64,000 nt of DNA, taken from assembly GCF_018137965.1 (NCBI RefSeq), contig NZ_CP073100.1, positions 4,847,754-4,911,753 on the forward strand, in the 5' to 3' direction. Below are positions 26,977 through 35,034 of the stretch, one piece after another. The stretch is from Luteolibacter ambystomatis. Its GTDB lineage: Bacteria > Verrucomicrobiota > Verrucomicrobiia > Verrucomicrobiales > Akkermansiaceae. The notes under the pieces were generated by a model. The model made no database searches. It saw only the letters and a program-made list of their open reading frames with translations, and was not told where the DNA came from. Within the stretch, counting starts at the first letter, position 1; each line of letters starts with the position of its first letter. A program made the position numbers and the translations under genes.

Positions 26977-27845
26977 TGCTTCGGCTTGCTGGAGCCGGCA
27001 TGGATTTTCCGCCACATGAAGCTGGGACGGTGGATCCAGTGTTTCCAAGTGCCGGCGAAGCGATGATAGACGTGCCCTCCGCTGAAGGCCTTTTTCCGGA
27101 GCAAGCGCAGGCCGTGTGAAACCACCGCGTCCTTGTCCATCACCTCCTGGAAGCTGTGGCCGCCTTTCTCCACGAATTCGATCAACGCATTCGTGAACAC
27201 CACCGGGCCGGTGCGTGACAGGGTGGCATAGCGGTCCGATCCCTTCACATTCAGGATGCTGGCGGCCACGTGTTGGAGTACGAGTGCGAGGAACGGATGC
27301 CGTGCCTCCGCGGCGAAGGTCCATTGGCAGTACTGCGTGGGATGATCGCAGCGGAAGCGCTCGAATCCGACCAGCGCCCGGTCCTCCTCCCGGATCCAGT
27401 GATCGCAGGGCTCCAGGCATGCGGTGTCCGCATCGGTGTAGAGACCTCCGCGGGTGTAGATGGTGACGTAGCGCCACAGGTCGGTTTTCTCCACCTGCTT
27501 GTCGAGGCGGTGATAGAGATCCACGATGTCGATCCCGAGATCATCCAGCACGCCTTGGCGCTCGCTTTCGAAGAGCTCCTCGCAGTCCCGGTCGTCGAAG
27601 AGATGGAACCGGTAGCCGGGATTCATGCTCTGCCAGCCGTCGAGATACTCGCGCATCCACTTCGGCCACGTTTCCGGGGCTTTGTTTTTCCAGGTTACGT
27701 AAATGTCGCGCGGGATCACGGGGCGGATTGGAGTATGGCGAGGTTCCGCGGCGTGCGCAGGCCCGTCAAGGGTTGAGCAAGGAACCGGCGGGATGAATTT
27801 TGCAACTTTTTCCACACCGGCTGTTTCATGTGCGAACGGAAGCAT
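26964..27845 (-). CDS. GT32-like glycosyltransferase with DXD motif
   Basis: A 293-residue protein of the Gly_transf_sug/OCH1-like family. Signatures are IPRDIYVTWKNKAPETWP, KTDLWRYVTIYTRGGLYTDADTACLEP with the DAD (DXD) metal site, and the C-terminal HRFAGTWKHWIHR. There is no signal peptide. The ATG at 27845 gives about 40 residues before the conserved region, so a later start is possible. The gene is convergent with the lpxB operon and overlaps its last codons by 13 bp. Shared theme, not operon structure, suggests it also works on the surface glycoconjugate. Confidence 0.82.
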   Translation of the reverse strand: MLPFAHETAGVEKVAKFIPPVPCSTLDGPAHAAEPRHTPIRPVIPRDIYVTWKNKAPETWPKWMREYLDGWQSMNPGYRFHLFDDRDCEELFESERQGVLDDLGIDIVDLYHRLDKQVEKTDLWRYVTIYTRGGLYTDADTACLEPCDHWIREEDRALVGFERFRCDHPTQYCQWTFAAEARHPFLALVLQHVAASILNVKGSDRYATLSRTGPVVFTNALIEFVEKGGHSFQEVMDKDAVVSHGLRLLRKKAFSGGHVYHRFAGTWKHWIHRPSFMWRKIHAGSSKPKHQRS

Positions 27846-27866
27846 CCGTCATCCCATCCTCAATTC

Positions 27867-28214
27867 ATGAAACAACACCTCACGATCCTCGCGGGATTCT
27901 CCGCCCTCGTCATCAGCACCCAGTCGGCCCGCGCCGAGGGGGAAACCGAAAAGCCAGCCGAGCAGCGCGGCGGCGGCGCGGCCAAGGAGCGCATCCTCGG
28001 CAAGTTCGACACCAACAAGGACGGCGCCCTGTCGAAGGACGAGGTGGCTGCCATGCCCGAGCGCCTCTCCAAGCGCTTGCTCGAGCAATGGGACACCGAC
28101 AAGAACGGCGAGCTTTCGAAAACCGAGATCGACGCCATCAAGCCCCCGGCGGGTGGCGGCGAGCGCCCGAATCGTCCGAAGCGCGACGGTGGCGAGCCGA
28201 AGAAGGAAGGCTGA
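27867..28214 (+). CDS. Secreted EF-hand protein
   Basis: A 115-residue exported protein. ATG 27867 begins a signal peptide ending near ARAEG (residues 1-24). A low-complexity Gly/Gln/Arg segment leads into two EF-hand loops, DTNKDGALSKDE and DTDKNGELSKTE, each with Asp/Asn at positions 1, 3 and 5 and an acidic residue at 12, so both should bind calcium. The tail is Pro/Gly/Lys-rich. A strong terminator follows at 28241. It is probably a small periplasmic or surface calcium-binding protein; similar short EF-hand proteins are frequent in Verrucomicrobia and their roles are unknown. Confidence 0.85.
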   Translation: MKQHLTILAGFSALVISTQSARAEGETEKPAEQRGGGAAKERILGKFDTNKDGALSKDEVAAMPERLSKRLLEQWDTDKNGELSKTEIDAIKPPAGGGERPNRPKRDGGEPKKEG

Positions 28215-28240
28215 CCCAATCTCCAACAGAACGACTGCGG

Positions 28241-28275
28241 AACGCCGGACGGTGACGTCCGGCGTTTTGTTTTGG
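28241..28275 (+). terminator. Rho-independent terminator after EF-hand gene
   Basis: A perfect 9-bp stem (arms 28242-28250 and 28257-28265, ACGCCGGAC with its complement) around a 6-nt loop, followed by TTTTGTTTT. The stem is identical to that of the terminator after the next gene. Confidence 0.88.
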
Positions 28276-28356
28276 TGAAAAGAATCCCGCGCAACTTTTC
28301 GCTGTTGGAGCGCTTTCATCGGCAGACGGGCGATCCCCGTCGTTCCACCATCCACC

Positions 28357-28524
28357 ATGAAACGATACCTCATGCTGCTCGTTGGTTCCACCGTGTTGCT
28401 GGCGGTTTCCCCTCTGGCCTCGGCCGCGGAGGGTGCCGGCCATCACAAGCATCACCGCCACGCGCACAAGCACCACAAGCATCGTCATCACAAACACCAC
28501 CATCATCACAAGCATCACGCGTGA
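28357..28524 (+). CDS. Small secreted histidine-rich protein
   Basis: A 55-residue protein, too short for many gene finders. ATG 28357 begins MKRYLMLLVGSTVLLAVS, a clear signal peptide with likely cleavage after ASA at about residue 23. The remainder is almost only His, Lys and Arg: 18 of the last 27 residues are His, arranged as HH, HHK, HHHHH and similar clusters. This should bind Zn, Ni, Cu or Co in the periplasm or outside the cell. It has its own start context, a stop TGA at 28522-28524 and a terminator 40 bp later, which support it being real. It resembles no named family that I recognise. Confidence 0.75.
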   Translation: MKRYLMLLVGSTVLLAVSPLASAAEGAGHHKHHRHAHKHHKHRHHKHHHHHKHHA

Positions 28525-28562
28525 CGGATGAAATGACGCCACTTTGCAAGTGGTGCGTATCT

Positions 28563-28596
28563 CACGCCGGACGGCAACGTCCGGCGTTTTTGTTTT
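28563..28596 (+). terminator. Rho-independent terminator after His-rich gene
   Basis: Arms 28564-28572 and 28579-28587 form a perfect 9-bp stem with loop GGCAAC, followed by TTTTTGTTTTT. Same stem sequence as the terminator at 28241. Confidence 0.88.
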
Positions 28597-28790
28597 TCAG
28601 AACCGGCGGGTTTATTTCCTGCAATTCCAATCGATCTACGTGATTCATCGTATAAGCAAAGGGGCCACCGGAAAACCACGTATCTATTTGCGAACGATTG
28701 GAGGCAAATCCGGGAATGGCTCCTTGACCGGGCGGAGCTGCGGGCTTAGCGGATGCCTGCCTTTTAGGAAATATCCGTGTCTATAATTGC

Positions 28791-31700
28791 ATGAAACTCA
28801 AGAAACGAGCTTTGTTTGTGGCCCTTGGCCTGATTCTCCCTGCTTCCGCATCCACCTACAACTGGCAGGTCGCCGGAACCAACGACAACTGGAGCACCGG
28901 TGGTGTGGATGCCAACTGGTTTGTCGATGCGGGCACTGTTCTCTCTCCATGGGTGGATGCGAATGACGCCGTCTTCAGCGCCGCCACCGGTGAGACCGTC
29001 GCATTGAACGGCACCGTGGCACCTACTACGACCACCGTAGGATCTTCCAACGGAAGCTGGACCTTCAGCGGCACCGGCGTGCTCGGCGGCACCGGCACGC
29101 TCGTCAAGAATGGCACCGGCACGCTGACACTGGCGAACACCACCGTGAACACCTACAGTGGCGGCACGACGATCAGCGGCGGTACGCTTTCGATCGGCAC
29201 CGGCGGCACCGGTGCGGCCACGTCCACCGTCGGCGCGCTCGGCACGGGCGCGGTGGCGATCAACGGTGGCGCCACGCTGAAATTGTGGATCAAGAACGAC
29301 AACGCTGCGACCGCTCCCTGGACCTTTGCCAATGCCATCAACATCGACGGTGGCAACATCCTGAACGAGGACGGCATCAGCACGGTTTCCGGTGCGGTCA
29401 CGGTCGGGGCTTCCGGCGCGACCTTCCGCAGCAAGTGGAATGGCAAGGCGCTCAAGCTTTCCGGCGTCATCTCCGGTGCCGGCGCGGTGACCGCCGCTCG
29501 TGCTGCGGATGGCGGCGGTGAGGCGGGAGCCACCGTGATTCTTTCCGGCGCGAGCACCTATTCCGGCGGCACCACCGTCGCTTCCGGGACTCTCCAACTG
29601 GGTGACAATGCCGCCACCGACTATGGTGGCACGGGCCGCATCGTCGGCACCCTCACGGCGAACACCGGCACCACGGTGATACTCGCGGGCAGCAACGTCT
29701 TCGGCTACAACACCGGCGCCAAGGTCAATGCGGTCAACCTCAACGGCGCCACGCTCAACCACACCGGCAGCGCCGACAATGGCTGGGGGGTCGCCTACAC
29801 GCTTACCGGCGCGACCATGCAGACCACCGTCGCGGGAGGCAGGTTCTCCTTCGGCAACAACACTTCGGTCACCACCGTGGCCTCCGCGAACGCTTCGACC
29901 ATCTCGGGGCAGATCAATTTCCGGGAGAACAACACCGGCAACACGGTGCCCTTCAATGTGGACGATGGCGCTGCTGCCACCGATCTGCTCGTGAATGCGA
30001 ATATCCAGGGCGGAGCGGTTGGTCTGACCAAGTCCGGCACCGGCACCATGGTGTTGAACGGCGCGAATACTTTCACCGGTCCGTCAACGATCAATGCAGG
30101 CTCGCTGGTGCTCGGATCCGGGGGTTCGCTGGCATCTTCCGCGGTTACGGTGAATACCGGAGCCGGGTTCCAGGTGGCCGCCACGGGGAAAACGCTTCCG
30201 GCGCTGACCGCCAATGGCACCACCACCCTTGGTCTTGCCGCGCGGACAGCCGCGACCACGACGGTGACGGGCGCCGTGACTTTCGGAGCGGGAGCCGCCA
30301 CGACGGTCAACGTGCTGCCCTTGAACGTTCTCCAGGTCGGCCAGGTATATGACCTCGTCACTGCGGGGAGCATCACAGGTTCCTCCACTTTCACCACCGC
30401 GCTGCCGGCTGGTTCCCGCGCCGCCGGTACCACCGCCATCAACGGCAACAAGATCCAATTCACGGTCACAGCGGGCACGGGCAATCTGGTCTGGAACGAC
30501 GCAGCCGCCACCGGCGTGTGGGATCTGAACACCACGGCAAACTTCAACAACGGTGGCTCGAACGACGTGTTCAAGGTCTCCGATGCCGTTACGTTCGATG
30601 ACACCATCGGAGCAGGCACCCGGAACATCACGTTGACCGGGGCTCTCTCGCCCGCCCAGGTCACGGTCAACAATTCCTCCGGCGACTATACCCTGGCGGG
30701 TGCCGGCAGCCTCACTGGCGGCGGAGCTCTCGTGAAGAGCGGCTCATCGAAGCTCACCCTCGGCTCGGCGGTCTATGGCCTGACCGGTGCGGTTACGGCA
30801 GGTGGTACCGGCACGTTTGACCTCGGAGCCAAGACGATCACGCCCTCCTCGCTCACGCTTTCCGGTGCGACTCTCGCCAATGGCACCGTTTCCAGCGCGA
30901 GTGTCGATGTGCAGTCGGGCACGTCCACCGCGGTGATCTCCGGCTCCGGTACGCTTGCGAAGACAACGGGCGGAACGGTGACGCTGAATGCCGCGAACAC
31001 CTACACCGGCGGCACCACCGTCTCGGGCGGCACATTGGTGGCCGCGACCGGAAACGCTTTGGGAACCGGTACCGCCACGATCAACGCGGGAGGCACGCTC
31101 GATCTGGATGTCGGCTACGGGCTCTCCAATACGATGACCGTCAATGGCGGCACGGTGGCGATCAAGCGGGGCACGACTTTCACGGTGGATGCACCCACGC
31201 TCGTATTCGCGGGCACCGGTGGCACGGTGACTTCCTACGCCGGAACGGGTGACACCGCGACCCTCCAGGGCTTCGATGTCAACAGCACCGATATCCAGGT
31301 GAACACCGCGTCCACCGGCACCATCGACTCCAGCGTCGTGATTTCCACCCGCACCTATGGCTTCCGCTTCGATGTCAATGGTACGGGCAATCTTGTGGTG
31401 GCCGGTCCCATTACGGGAACCGGAGCCGCGGCAGGTGCAGTGGAGGCCGGCACCATGATCGGCACGGACAGCACGGCGATTTGGAAGCGCGGCTCGGGCA
31501 ACCTCACCCTGACGGGTGCGAGCACGTTCACGGCGGGCACGAGCGTGCCCATGACCAGCATCCAGGATGGCTCCCTCACCCTTTCGGGGGGGAGCAACCG
31601 TTTGCCGGTGAACTCCGCGGTTTATCTGGGCAACACCGCCAACACGAGCGGCAAGCTCATCCTGAACGGCGTCGACCAGACCATCACGGGTCTTGCGAAG

Positions 31701-32612
31701 ATCGGCACGGGAACCGCTTCCGCCGTTGTCGGCGCCTCCGCGGCGACCTCCACTCTCACGGTCAACAACACCAACGACTACGTCTTTTCGGGCAGCATCG
31801 GTGGAGCGACTCCGACCGAGAAAAACATCGCCATCGTGAAGAGCGGCACCGGCAAGCTCACGCTGTCCGGCACCAACACCTACTCGGGCGATACCACCGT
31901 CAGCGGTGGCATTCTCTCGCTGGGTGCGCCCTCGCTCGGCGATGCATCGAACCTGCGGGTCAGCGATGGCTCGGTCCTGGACCTCAATTTCTCCGGCACC
32001 GATACCGTCGGCAAATTGTATATCAATGGTCTCGAAACCACCGCGGGCACCTGGGGAACCAGCCTGTCCGGCGCCACGAACAAGGATGACATCCACTTCA
32101 CGGGCACCGGCGTGCTGAATGTGACCGGGCTCGCGGCCGCCGCCTATGACAACTGGGCAACCCTCAAGGGGCTGGACTCCGGTAACAACGGCAAGACCCA
32201 GGACCCGGACAATGACGGTGTGAACAACTTCGAGGAGTTCGCCTTCGATGGCGATCCGAAGTCCGGTGTCTCCGACGGCAAGACCGTGGTGAAGGTGGCA
32301 ACGGTCAACGGGCAGTCCGTTCTGACTTTGACGATGCCGATCCGCACCAACGCGGTGTTCCCCGGTCCGGTCAACCCGGGTGAACTGGTTTCGGCGAGTG
32401 TGGATGGTGTCATCTATCACATCCAGGCCGGATCGAATCTTGTGACCTTCCCGTTCGGAGTGGATCAGGTGTTAGGGTCCGATGTGACAAGCGGATTGCC
32501 AGCGAACCTGCCGCCGCTCACCTCGGGCTGGAGCTATCGCTCGTTCTATGTGCCGGGTTCCGATCCGGCGGGCAATCCGCGTATTTTCATGCGCGCGAAG
32601 GTCAACGAATGA
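28791..32612 (+). CDS. Autotransporter-associated beta-strand (PATR) repeat surface protein
   Basis: A 1273-residue exported protein. The signal peptide is ~residues 1-21 (MKLKKRALF to ASAS). Most of the chain is a Gly/Thr/Ser-rich right-handed beta-helix with PATR repeats such as NTYSGGTTISGGTLSIG, STYSGGTTVASGTLQLG, NTYTGGTTVSGGTLVA and NTYSGDTTVSGGILSLG. Near residue 1115 a calcium-loop-like segment DPDNDGVNNFEEFAFDGDP begins a ~150-residue C-terminal domain common in verrucomicrobial secreted proteins, ending FMRAKVNE. No autotransporter barrel is present, so export uses another route. It is probably an adhesin or extracellular fibre. The many internal repeats are coding and not a mobile element. 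Confidence 0.88.
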   Translation: MKLKKRALFVALGLILPASASTYNWQVAGTNDNWSTGGVDANWFVDAGTVLSPWVDANDAVFSAATGETVALNGTVAPTTTTVGSSNGSWTFSGTGVLGGTGTLVKNGTGTLTLANTTVNTYSGGTTISGGTLSIGTGGTGAATSTVGALGTGAVAINGGATLKLWIKNDNAATAPWTFANAINIDGGNILNEDGISTVSGAVTVGASGATFRSKWNGKALKLSGVISGAGAVTAARAADGGGEAGATVILSGASTYSGGTTVASGTLQLGDNAATDYGGTGRIVGTLTANTGTTVILAGSNVFGYNTGAKVNAVNLNGATLNHTGSADNGWGVAYTLTGATMQTTVAGGRFSFGNNTSVTTVASANASTISGQINFRENNTGNTVPFNVDDGAAATDLLVNANIQGGAVGLTKSGTGTMVLNGANTFTGPSTINAGSLVLGSGGSLASSAVTVNTGAGFQVAATGKTLPALTANGTTTLGLAARTAATTTVTGAVTFGAGAATTVNVLPLNVLQVGQVYDLVTAGSITGSSTFTTALPAGSRAAGTTAINGNKIQFTVTAGTGNLVWNDAAATGVWDLNTTANFNNGGSNDVFKVSDAVTFDDTIGAGTRNITLTGALSPAQVTVNNSSGDYTLAGAGSLTGGGALVKSGSSKLTLGSAVYGLTGAVTAGGTGTFDLGAKTITPSSLTLSGATLANGTVSSASVDVQSGTSTAVISGSGTLAKTTGGTVTLNAANTYTGGTTVSGGTLVAATGNALGTGTATINAGGTLDLDVGYGLSNTMTVNGGTVAIKRGTTFTVDAPTLVFAGTGGTVTSYAGTGDTATLQGFDVNSTDIQVNTASTGTIDSSVVISTRTYGFRFDVNGTGNLVVAGPITGTGAAAGAVEAGTMIGTDSTAIWKRGSGNLTLTGASTFTAGTSVPMTSIQDGSLTLSGGSNRLPVNSAVYLGNTANTSGKLILNGVDQTITGLAKIGTGTASAVVGASAATSTLTVNNTNDYVFSGSIGGATPTEKNIAIVKSGTGKLTLSGTNTYSGDTTVSGGILSLGAPSLGDASNLRVSDGSVLDLNFSGTDTVGKLYINGLETTAGTWGTSLSGATNKDDIHFTGTGVLNVTGLAAAAYDNWATLKGLDSGNNGKTQDPDNDGVNNFEEFAFDGDPKSGVSDGKTVVKVATVNGQSVLTLTMPIRTNAVFPGPVNPGELVSASVDGVIYHIQAGSNLVTFPFGVDQVLGSDVTSGLPANLPPLTSGWSYRSFYVPGSDPAGNPRIFMRAKVNE

Positions 32613-32639
32613 TCCGCCGACCGGCCGTTTGAATGATTC

Positions 32640-32673
32640 AGCCCGCTCCGTTCGCCCGGAGCGGGCTTTTTTT
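32640..32673 (+). terminator. Rho-independent terminator after PATR gene
   Basis: GC-rich stem with arms GCCCGCTCCG (32641-32650) and CGGAGCGGGC (to about 32666), a short TTCGCC-like loop and a run of seven T. It lies 28 bp after the PATR stop codon. Confidence 0.9.
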
Positions 32674-32737
32674 GTGATCGCGGTGGGTAATTGGCATGGA
32701 ATAAAGGGAGGCGTCTTTTCGTAGACCCCTCATCTGC

Positions 32738-34921
32738 ATGTTTAAGCCCGTCCTCCTGTCTCTTGCCGTTTCCGCCGTGCCCCTTGTGGCCAAGGAATCC
32801 TATGAATTGTCCGCTCCCGTGGCCGAAGGCCTGGATGATCCCATCGAACTGACCGTCCTGCCGAACGGCGATCTGTTCGTGATCGAGCGCGAAGGCCGCG
32901 TCCTGCGTGTTTGTCCGACAACCGGCGGCACTTTCGAGATCGCGAAATTCGATGTTTCCGCCCTGCGTTCCAACGACCCGGACAGCCCGGTCGCGCGCGA
33001 GGAAGGATTGCTCGGCATCACGCTGGATCCGAAATTCGCAGCCAACGGTCGTCTCTACATCTACTACAGCGATCCGGTCAAAACCATCAACCGCTTGTCC
33101 CGCTTCGTATATCGCGATGGCAAGATCGACCGGACTTCCGAGAAGATGCTGTTGGAGATCCCTGTCGAGCGGGACCGCAAGGTCTGTCACCAGGGCGGTT
33201 CGCTGGCTTTCGGGCCGGATGGCCTGCTCTACCTCAGCACCGGGGACAATACCAATCCGTTTGAAAGCAACGGCTACGCGCCGATCGACAACCGGCCGGA
33301 CCGCGTCCAGTTCGATGCACAGCGCAGCTCGGGCAATACCAACGATCTCCGCGGCAAGGTGCTGCGCATCCGCCCGACGGAGGATGGCTACGAGATTCCC
33401 GCCGGGAACCTTTTTCCGAAGGGCACGGCCAAGACCCGGCCGGAGATCTACGTGATGGGCTGCCGGAATCCCTACCGCATCTCGCTCGATCCGAAGGTGG
33501 GCACGCTCTACTGGGGTGAGGTCGGTCCCGATGCGGGAGACAATGGCCCGCGTGGGCCGCGAGGCTATGATGAGGTGAACCAAGCCCGCAAGGCGGGCAA
33601 CTACGGCTGGCCCTTTGTGATCGCGAACAACCTGCCGTATCCGATCGTGGATTTCACCACCGGCCAGCCTGGCGGGATGACAGATCCCGCCGCGCCGAAA
33701 AATCCCGGCGCGCGCAATACCGGCCTGCCGGTGCTGCCGCCCGCGAACTCCGCCTTCATCTGGTACCCCTACGCGGACAGCCCGGAATTTCCCGTGATGG
33801 GGAAGGGCTCGCGCAATGCCATGGCGGGTCCGGTGTTTTACTACAACGCTTCCCGTAAATGGAACATCCTCGGCAAGGAGGACGACCACACGCTGCTCAC
33901 CTACGATTGGGCCCGCGGCCGGATCTGGAAGGCCAAGCTGGGCGAAGGCGAGAAGCTCGTTTCGCTCACGCCCTTCGCCGACAAACTGGTGCATCCCATC
34001 GACATGGAGCAGGCTGCGGACGGCACGATCTGGGTGCTCGAATACGGCACCAACTGGTGGTTCAACAAGGATGGCCGCGTCCGCCGTCTGCGCCCGGGTA
34101 CCGACAATCGAGCTCCTGAGCTCGCTGCGGAGGCCGTGGCGGGACAGCCGGGCACCTTCACCGTGAAAAACACGTCGGATGCGGACGGAGATACGGTGTT
34201 CGTGCATTGGTTCCTCACCACCGGAGCGGGCGAAAAGGATCTCGGTACGGAAGCCACGGTGAAAGTGGCGGAGGGCTCCGGCACCGAGTTGCGGGCGGTG
34301 GCCGCGGATGGAAAGGGTGGGGTGACGATCAAACGCTTCCCGCTGGTGAAGCAGGACGCACAGCCCGCATTGGCGCTTGAGTTGGAAGGAAAGCCGAAGT
34401 CGCTTGGTTTCGGGGAGACCGTGAAGTTCCAGGTGAAAGCTCCCTCCGCACCGGATGCGAAAACGGTGTCGGTCCGTGCCCGCTATATCCCACCCACGGG
34501 GCATGATGCGGGTGGTCCGGAGTTCGCGCCCGGGATCCAGGAACTGGTGACCTCGCGGCTGTGCCTTGCCTGCCATCAGGTGGATCAGGCTTCCGTGGGG
34601 CCGAAGTATGTGGACGTCGCCCTGCGCTACCGCGATCGCGCCGATGCTGTGAATTATCTCAAGGATCGTGTGCTGAAAGGCAGCACCGGCGATTGGGGCG
34701 AGGTGCCGATGCCGGCCCAGGCGATCAGTGAGGCGGAAGCGGACAAGATCGTGAAGGCGATCCTGCATCTCGGTGATGGGATCTCCGCGACGAAGGGCAC
34801 GCTTTCCGGCGAGCTGAAACTTCCCGCAGCTCCTGCCAATGCAGCGCCGGGTGGAGCATGGGAGATCACTGCGGAAGCCACCGGCTATCTCACCACCCGC
34901 GCGCGCGTGAACGCGAAGTGA
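32738..34921 (+). CDS. PQQ-type sugar dehydrogenase-like protein with C-terminal cytochrome c
   Basis: A 727-residue exported protein. After a signal peptide (~1-18) comes a beta-propeller of the GSDH/soluble aldose sugar dehydrogenase family at ~25-450, with VLPNGDLFVIEREGRVLRV, KVCHQGGSLAFGPDGLLYLSTGD, RGKVLRIRP and YVMGCRNPYRISLDP. An Ig/PKD-like domain lies at ~460-590. A class I cytochrome c domain at ~600-690 has heme motif CLACH and a distal Met in EVPMPAQ. Electrons from sugar oxidation could pass straight to the fused heme. The PQQ ligand set was not checked residue by residue. It stands alone between terminators. Confidence 0.88.
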   Translation: MFKPVLLSLAVSAVPLVAKESYELSAPVAEGLDDPIELTVLPNGDLFVIEREGRVLRVCPTTGGTFEIAKFDVSALRSNDPDSPVAREEGLLGITLDPKFAANGRLYIYYSDPVKTINRLSRFVYRDGKIDRTSEKMLLEIPVERDRKVCHQGGSLAFGPDGLLYLSTGDNTNPFESNGYAPIDNRPDRVQFDAQRSSGNTNDLRGKVLRIRPTEDGYEIPAGNLFPKGTAKTRPEIYVMGCRNPYRISLDPKVGTLYWGEVGPDAGDNGPRGPRGYDEVNQARKAGNYGWPFVIANNLPYPIVDFTTGQPGGMTDPAAPKNPGARNTGLPVLPPANSAFIWYPYADSPEFPVMGKGSRNAMAGPVFYYNASRKWNILGKEDDHTLLTYDWARGRIWKAKLGEGEKLVSLTPFADKLVHPIDMEQAADGTIWVLEYGTNWWFNKDGRVRRLRPGTDNRAPELAAEAVAGQPGTFTVKNTSDADGDTVFVHWFLTTGAGEKDLGTEATVKVAEGSGTELRAVAADGKGGVTIKRFPLVKQDAQPALALELEGKPKSLGFGETVKFQVKAPSAPDAKTVSVRARYIPPTGHDAGGPEFAPGIQELVTSRLCLACHQVDQASVGPKYVDVALRYRDRADAVNYLKDRVLKGSTGDWGEVPMPAQAISEAEADKIVKAILHLGDGISATKGTLSGELKLPAAPANAAPGGAWEITAEATGYLTTRARVNAK

Positions 34922-34939
34922 GGCTTGATAGCTATGGTT

Positions 34940-35017
34940 GGAGCGCGGACTTCAGTCCGCTTTTGAATGTGGCAGCGAAGCTGCTGAACAACAGATGCGG
35001 ACTGAAGTCCGCGCTCC
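34940..35017. repeat. Long perfect inverted repeat (REP/BIME-like)
   Basis: Arms 34940-34960 and 34997-35017 are perfect 21-nt reverse complements. Each arm is itself nearly palindromic (GCGGACT-TC-AGTCCGC). The 36-nt loop contains a second hairpin, GCAGC-GAA-GCTGC. It lies between convergent genes, where it may also end transcription from both sides. No T-tract follows, so it is not a standard terminator. Confidence 0.85.
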
Positions 35018-35034
35018 GACTACAGCGAACGACC

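Noticed and set aside
30744-32420. Minus-strand frame of 558 codons opposite the PATR protein
   Set aside because: Shadow of the repeat-rich coding strand. Its apparent repeats merely mirror the PATR repeats.
28791-32612. Repetitive DNA that could be taken for a CRISPR or tandem-repeat array
   Set aside because: Repeats are irregular in length and sequence, stay in one reading frame and encode PATR motifs.
32546-34768. Minus-strand frame of 740 codons opposite the sugar dehydrogenase
   Set aside because: Antisense of a conserved coding sequence, no recognisable domain, Arg/His/Ala-rich composition.
34940-35017. Inverted repeat as ends of an insertion sequence
   Set aside because: Only 36 nt separate the arms and no transposase or target duplication is visible, so it cannot be an autonomous IS.
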